From the NCBI GenBank assembly GCA_027365485.1, contig DAHXNH010000129.1:1-35288 (forward strand): 35,288 nt of DNA. Reading direction: 5' to 3'. A program made the position numbers and the translations under genes. The notes under the pieces are model-generated. The model was not told where the DNA came from. It saw nothing but the letters and a program-made list of their open reading frames with translations, and searched no databases. Shown piece by piece: positions 32,063-35,288 of this stretch. The DNA comes from Clostridiales bacterium (GTDB lineage Bacteria > Bacillota > Sulfobacillia > Sulfobacillales > Sulfobacillaceae). Numbering within the stretch: the stretch's first letter is position 1; every line of letters starts with the position of its first letter.

Positions 32063-33433
32063 TTAACTTACGGCCTGCAGCAAGCTTTGCATGGTGGCCT
32101 GTTCGGTGCTGACTAGTTGAGCGGCAGCGCTGTAGCTCTGCTGTTCCTGGATAAGTAGGGCAGATTGTTGATCGACGTTGACTCCCACCTGGGAACTGAG
32201 GGAATTGGATAAGTTGGTTTGGGTGGTGTTGGCTGTCTGGTATTGGGTCGACGCATTTTTCCCGTCGTTGCCAACTTGATCCACTAAGTTGGTATATTGG
32301 TCAAGAAGTGTCGACGAGCCTGATGTGGCCGATGCTGGCCCGGTGGTGAGATTCTGGTATAAGGAGAGGACCCCTTGATTGGTGGTGGCAGCGCTGCCAT
32401 TGTACCCGGGGTTGGCGGAAAAGGTTAACGTGCTGGCCGCATTCGGCCCGGTCGAAGAGAACAGCCCGGGCGAACTCGAAGCTGACGCTTCAACGATCGC
32501 CTGTAGATTTTGAGCCAAACTGGTCAGTTGGTTCTGATACGATGCCAGGTTCTGGTCACGCACGTTGATGAGCCCGGCCAGGCTGCCGGAGGCAATGGTC
32601 GGAGGGGTCTCACTGGTGTCCGCCCACGTCACCTGGACCGCGGTATAGTCGCCATTGGCACTAGGTTGATTCACGGTGGCGAGATCATAATTTTGCCCGT
32701 CCGTGACCAAGGGCTGCCCGCCGAGGTAGACGTTGTCGGCGCCGGTGGTTCCGTTTTGGGTATAGGAAATATTGACGAGCTGACTCAGCTGATTGAGCGC
32801 CTCAGTGCGTTGATCTTTGAGATCGTTGGGTGATTGCCCGGCGCCGATGACCGTGGTGATCTGTTGATTCAAGTTGGCCAGATTGGCACTGAGGCTGTTG
32901 ATCTGTTCCACGGTGGATTGGACAGATTGGTTAGCTTGGGTCTGCATATCGCTGATTTGACTGGCCATTTGATTGAATGTCTGGGCGACGATTTCCCCCT
33001 GTTGTACTACCGCCGTCTGATTAGCAGGACTCGAAGGATTTTGGGAGAGGGTGTTGTAGCTTGCGTAAAACGAACTTAACGTTTCCTCCAGGCCCGAACT
33101 AGACGGCTCTTGAAAGGTGTTTTGGATTTGGCCTAATAATTGATTTTCGGATTGCCACATCCCGGTTTGACTCATCTGACCGCGCAACGACTGGGACAGA
33201 AAGGAGTTTTGCGCTCGCTGGATGGAGCTGACTGCAGTGCCTTCACCGAGTTGACCGGCTTGGCCATTGCTGCCGAGCTCCGAGACAGGAACCGGTGGAG
33301 CTTCCGTAATAGCCGCTGTCTCGGTTTGATAACCGGGCGTGGTCGCATTGGTCAAATTGTTCCCCGTTACTTCCATCGCCAGTTGTTGCGTGGCAAGCGC
33401 TCGCCCAGCGATGTTTAACATTAGAAATGACAT
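32063..33433 (-). CDS. flgK: flagellar hook-associated protein FlgK
   Basis: This 456-aa protein is the first hook-filament junction layer. The N-terminus has LNIAGRALATQQLAMEVTGN and NLTNATTPGYQTE, the FlgK form of the rod/hook motif. The long D1 helix region (EETLSSFYASYNTLSQNPSS, VVQQGEIVAQTFNQMASQIS) and IVEASASSSPGLFSS follow. The C-terminus ends VNVDQQSALLIQEQQSYSAA and AQLVSTEQATMQSLLQAV, as in FlgK. AAAGGAG lies 8 nt before the ATG. It is downstream of its chaperone gene flgN. Confidence 0.95.
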   Translation of the reverse strand: MSFLMLNIAGRALATQQLAMEVTGNNLTNATTPGYQTETAAITEAPPVPVSELGSNGQAGQLGEGTAVSSIQRAQNSFLSQSLRGQMSQTGMWQSENQLLGQIQNTFQEPSSSGLEETLSSFYASYNTLSQNPSSPANQTAVVQQGEIVAQTFNQMASQISDMQTQANQSVQSTVEQINSLSANLANLNQQITTVIGAGQSPNDLKDQRTEALNQLSQLVNISYTQNGTTGADNVYLGGQPLVTDGQNYDLATVNQPSANGDYTAVQVTWADTSETPPTIASGSLAGLINVRDQNLASYQNQLTSLAQNLQAIVEASASSSPGLFSSTGPNAASTLTFSANPGYNGSAATTNQGVLSLYQNLTTGPASATSGSSTLLDQYTNLVDQVGNDGKNASTQYQTANTTQTNLSNSLSSQVGVNVDQQSALLIQEQQSYSAAAQLVSTEQATMQSLLQAVS

Positions 33434-33487
33434 CTAGAGCACTCCTTTAGAGAGAGGATCACCGAGATCCGTAAACGACAGCATCCG

Positions 33488-33820
33488 TTAGAGATCGAGA
33501 CTGAGACCCACATTTGGTAGCGACGTCCAAAGCGAGCGAATAAAATCAATATAGCCCAGGTTGCGCTGCAGCAGTTGTTGCAAGTAATCGGTTCGGACTT
33601 GCCAGGCTTCAATTTGTCGACGTAATTGAGCGCGCTCTTCTGCGGTTAGCCGTTCTACTTCGTCGGAAAATCGATCGAGTGCATGCATCGGATCGATTTC
33701 TGATTGTAAGAGCGCCAATAGTTGATTGGGATCGCGAGCCAGCACAGCCGCAATTTTGGCGTCTGTCAGTTCCTGAAGCACCCGAATGTGCGCGCTGAGT
33801 TGCGTAAACGGCGAATTCAC
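33488..33820 (-). CDS. flgN: FlgN-like chaperone for FlgK and FlgL
   Basis: This 110-aa, mostly helical protein has coiled-coil regions (HIRVLQELTDAKIAAVLARD; ERLTAEERAQLRRQIEAW) and the terminal hydrophobic-aromatic stretch NLGYIDFIRSLWTSLPN seen in FlgN. FlgN binds FlgK and FlgL before export. Conservation is low; position directly upstream of flgK supports the call. It starts with GTG, with AGGAGG 5 nt upstream. YaaR lies 13 bp further upstream. Confidence 0.85.
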   Translation of the reverse strand: MNSPFTQLSAHIRVLQELTDAKIAAVLARDPNQLLALLQSEIDPMHALDRFSDEVERLTAEERAQLRRQIEAWQVRTDYLQQLLQRNLGYIDFIRSLWTSLPNVGLSLDL

Positions 33821-33833
33821 AAGGACCTCCTGG

Positions 33834-34244
33834 TCAAGTCAACAGATCTAATAGCAACCCTCGAATGGCGTCGAAGTGGCGAAGGATGCCTGTCCCCACA
33901 TGGTCAGCCAACAGTTCTTGCCGCAAGTACTCCAGTTCGCGGTGGACTGCGGTGACATAAACCATGCTTTGGAACCGCCCCCGAGGAGAACGATACGTCT
34001 CTTTGCGCACAACGTAGCGAGACAGCCCCGACTGCAGCAACCTTTTCACGGTGTTTTGATAGTCGCTAAAGCGCTCTAGATTGGGGATCTCGGCCAATGC
34101 CAACTCGCTTGACGATAAAAGGTGCCAAAGGCCTTCGGTACTATCCTCCAACTGAGCAGAAGGCATCAAGGGAGAGCCAGCCGAGACCTGAGACCAAGCC
34201 AGAGCCACATCCGAGTTCAATGAGAGCCTTTCGATGGCGTTCAC
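33834..34244 (-). CDS. YaaR/DUF327-like protein
   Basis: This 136-aa protein resembles the Firmicute YaaR (DUF327) family, small helical proteins often near flagellar genes and without a proven role. The matching parts are SDYQNTVKRLLQSGLSRYVV, then VTAVHRELEYLRQELL and a C-terminal GILRHFDAIRGLLLDLLT. The last corresponds to the family's DxIxGLLLDL ending. It starts with GTG; the ribosome site is weak (GGATGGAAG immediately upstream). It heads the yaaR-flgN-flgK-flgL-fliW-csrA run behind a good promoter at 34310-34338. Confidence 0.8.
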   Translation of the reverse strand: MNAIERLSLNSDVALAWSQVSAGSPLMPSAQLEDSTEGLWHLLSSSELALAEIPNLERFSDYQNTVKRLLQSGLSRYVVRKETYRSPRGRFQSMVYVTAVHRELEYLRQELLADHVGTGILRHFDAIRGLLLDLLT

Positions 34245-34255
34245 CTTCCATCCAA

Positions 34256-34281
34256 AACGTCTCCTACTATTGTAAGACGTT
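34256..34281 (-). promoter_or_regulatory. leader hairpin with GGA motifs before yaaR
   Basis: On the minus strand AACGTCT and AGACGTT form a perfect 7-bp stem (34256-34262 with 34275-34281) in the transcript leader. A GGA straddles the loop-stem junction, and two further GGA motifs (GGATGGA) follow next to the yaaR start. This arrangement resembles CsrA target leaders, and csrA is the last gene of the same run. It is inference only. Confidence 0.35.
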
Positions 34282-34309
34282 CTATCTAGGAAGGCCCCAA
34301 AATAAAGGC

Positions 34310-34338
34310 ATATTAAAAGAGAAGAGGTTTTGCTTCAA
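34310..34338 (-). promoter_or_regulatory. sigma-A-type promoter for yaaR-flgN-flgKL-fliW-csrA
   Basis: On the minus strand TTGAAG (34333-34338) and TAATAT (34310-34315) are separated by 17 bp. The promoter overlaps the end of the Spo0E-like gene and lies about 65 bp before the yaaR start, so the flagellar run can be made independently of the two small upstream genes. Confidence 0.6.
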
Positions 34339-34532
34339 CTAACCTGAGGGTTTTCATATCGCCAATGCTTTTGAATCACGACGATATGACGGTCAATGAC
34401 CTGGCTGAGGGCAAGAACTTCTGGATCTAAGTTGCCTTTTTTCTCAGCCAACCGGAAGAGTTCGGCTCTCAAGGTACGTACTTGAGCCATGGTCTGAACG
34501 TAGTCGCTCTGAGAGAGACGCCCATTTTTCAC
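34335..34532 (-). CDS. Spo0E-family aspartyl-phosphate phosphatase-like protein
   Basis: This 65-aa protein matches the small Spo0E family: two helices with the signature SQxxD, here Ser43-Gln44-Val-Ile-Asp47 followed by RHIVVIQK. Members dephosphorylate the sporulation master regulator Spo0A~P in Bacillus, delaying sporulation. The start chosen is GTG at 34532, 7 nt after AAGGAGGT (34539-34546); an ATG at 34538 is immediately next to that site, and the longer frame to 34586 has no support. It sits between an unknown gene and the yaaR promoter. Family membership is likely; the target is inferred. Confidence 0.75.
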   Translation of the reverse strand: MKNGRLSQSDYVQTMAQVRTLRAELFRLAEKKGNLDPEVLALSQVIDRHIVVIQKHWRYENPQVS

Positions 34533-34599
34533 GAACATACCTCCTTGCTCTAAAGATAATCCGATGATAGGGACGGGCCTAGCCAACAGCGTTGATGCT

Positions 34600-34827
34600 T
34601 CAACGCCGTCCAGTCCAGCGATCCAATTGCGATTTCGCCGAATGCATCAAAAGCTCGCCCACACTGACTCCGGCTTCGCGCGCGTTTCTTGCGACTTCGT
34701 CCATAAGTCCAAAGACATCTTGGCGAGCGCGTTGGTGTTCAGGATCGGCAGAGACCTGAAAAGTAAAGCCTTGACTGTCTTGTTTCACGTGTAGTTCCCA
34801 TCCGTAAATCTTTGCCTTGCGGTCCAC
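34600..34827 (-). CDS. small protein of unknown function (75 aa)
   Basis: I do not recognise this 75-aa protein. The start is GTG at 34827, 8 nt after a strong AAGGAGG, so translation is likely. It begins with a beta-like segment (AKIYGWELHVKQDSQGFTFQV) and continues as an amphipathic helix pair (ARQDVFGLMDEVARNAREAG; VGELLMHSAKSQLDRW). There is no membrane span. It is the first gene of the leftward run, followed by the Spo0E-like gene, and might share its regulation. A weak promoter TTGTCC-17-TATGGG lies upstream on the minus strand. Confidence 0.65.
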   Translation of the reverse strand: MDRKAKIYGWELHVKQDSQGFTFQVSADPEHQRARQDVFGLMDEVARNAREAGVSVGELLMHSAKSQLDRWTGRR

Positions 34828-34912
34828 CTAAAAAACCTCCTTAGAACTCCTAAAAGAATGATGCCCCGAAACGACTCTTCCCATAATCTTATCATATTCC
34901 ACGGACAAGCTC

Positions 34913-34968
34913 ACGGTGAACAATGCCGAAGCGAGGCATTTCGGGCTCGCTTCGGCATTGTTCACCGT
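34913..34968. repeat. 23-bp perfect inverted repeat with 10-nt loop
   Basis: The arms at 34913-34935 and 34946-34968 are exact complements over 23 bp, separated by 10 nt. The left arm can also form an alternative hairpin AATGCC/GGCATT (34922-34927 with 34935-34940). It lies between two divergent promoters and upstream of both. No T-run follows on either side. It could be a transcription insulator or terminator, a REP-like genomic repeat, or an operator. Confidence 0.7.
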
Positions 34969-34995
34969 TGCTAAGTAATTTGTGGTCATCACGAC

Positions 34996-35024
34996 TTGAC
35001 TTTTGCGCGCTCTGACCCTAGAAT
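34996..35024 (+). promoter_or_regulatory. promoter of the tRNA operon
   Basis: TTGACT (34996-35001) and TAGAAT (35019-35024) are separated by 17 bp. The -10 box ends 21 bp before tRNA-fMet, which fits a start 6-8 bp after the box and a short leader. Confidence 0.75.
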
Positions 35025-35045
35025 AGGCATTGTGCCAATTGTCGT

Positions 35046-35122
<77 letters not shown>

Positions 35123-35126
35123 ACGA

Positions 35127-35203
35127 GGCGGCGTAGCTCAGTTGGTTAGAGCACACGGTTCATACCCGTGACGTCGGTGGTTCGAGTCCACCCGCCGCTA
35201 CCA
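35127..35203 (+). tRNA. tRNA-Met (CAT), elongator
   Basis: A 77-nt tRNA with CCA encoded, starting GGCGGCGTAGCTCAG. The anticodon arm CACGG-TTCATAC-CCGTG has CAT, and the T arm has GGTTCGAGTCC. The acceptor stem closes with a G1:U72 pair. Body and stem resemble Bacillus elongator tRNA-Met rather than tRNA-Ile2, which shares the CAT anticodon. Confidence 0.92.
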
Positions 35204-35212
35204 CAATAGTAT

Positions 35213-35288
<76 letters not shown>

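Overview
The window is almost entirely a flagellar gene cluster of a motile, probably endospore-forming Gram-positive bacterium (Firmicutes/Bacillota). The evidence is the absence of L- and P-ring genes, strong AGGAGG-type ribosome sites, GTG and TTG starts, a YaaR/DUF327 protein, a Spo0E-like protein, the FliW-CsrA pair, the Firmicute flagellar operon protein (TIGR02530-like), and fMet/Met/Lys tRNAs with encoded CCA ends. GC content is moderately high. The gene style resembles Sulfobacillus and relatives, but that placement is inference.

Layout. Positions 1-5000 are accessory: the start of a Uma2-like gene on the minus strand, about 1 kb without a convincing gene, panD (minus), an MFS transporter, an FxsA-like membrane protein, another gene-poor kilobase, and an OsmC-like protein (minus). 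From 5128 a long plus-strand run begins with an unrecognised 191-aa protein, then motA-motB, flgB-flgC-fliE-fliF-fliG-fliH-fliI-fliJ, a YcgR-like PilZ protein, a divergent fliK-like gene, flgD, a TIGR02530-like protein and flgE. A 0.69-kb convergent gap holding a MITE-like inverted-repeat element separates flgE from fliQ-fliP-fliO, which are on the minus strand. Divergent from fliO runs a short FliN, then fliR-flhB-flhA-flhF-flhG-flgF-flgG-fliL-fliM-fliN. Facing this, a minus-strand run reads (5' to 3') a small unknown gene, a Spo0E-like gene, yaaR, flgN, flgK, flgL, fliW and csrA. The right edge carries a 23-bp perfect palindrome and a tRNA-fMet, tRNA-Met, tRNA-Lys operon ending exactly at the window edge.

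How it works together. Most of a flagellum is encoded here: stator (MotAB), MS-ring and C-ring (FliF, G, M, two FliN), export gate and ATPase (FliPQR, FlhBA, FliHIJ, FliO), rod and hook (FlgBC, FliE, FlgFG, FlgDE, FliK), junction proteins and chaperone (FlgKL, FlgN), placement (FlhF, FlhG), and control (PilZ brake, CsrA-FliW). Flagellin, FliD/FliS, the flagellar sigma factor, FlgM and chemotaxis genes are not in the window. The main oddities are an inverted fliOPQ block, two FliN proteins with the CheY-docking-like peptide on FliN rather than FliM, an altered G3 motif in FlhF, non-canonical starts for fliK and fliO, an Arg/His change at the PanD active site, and a Spo0E-like gene in the late flagellar run.
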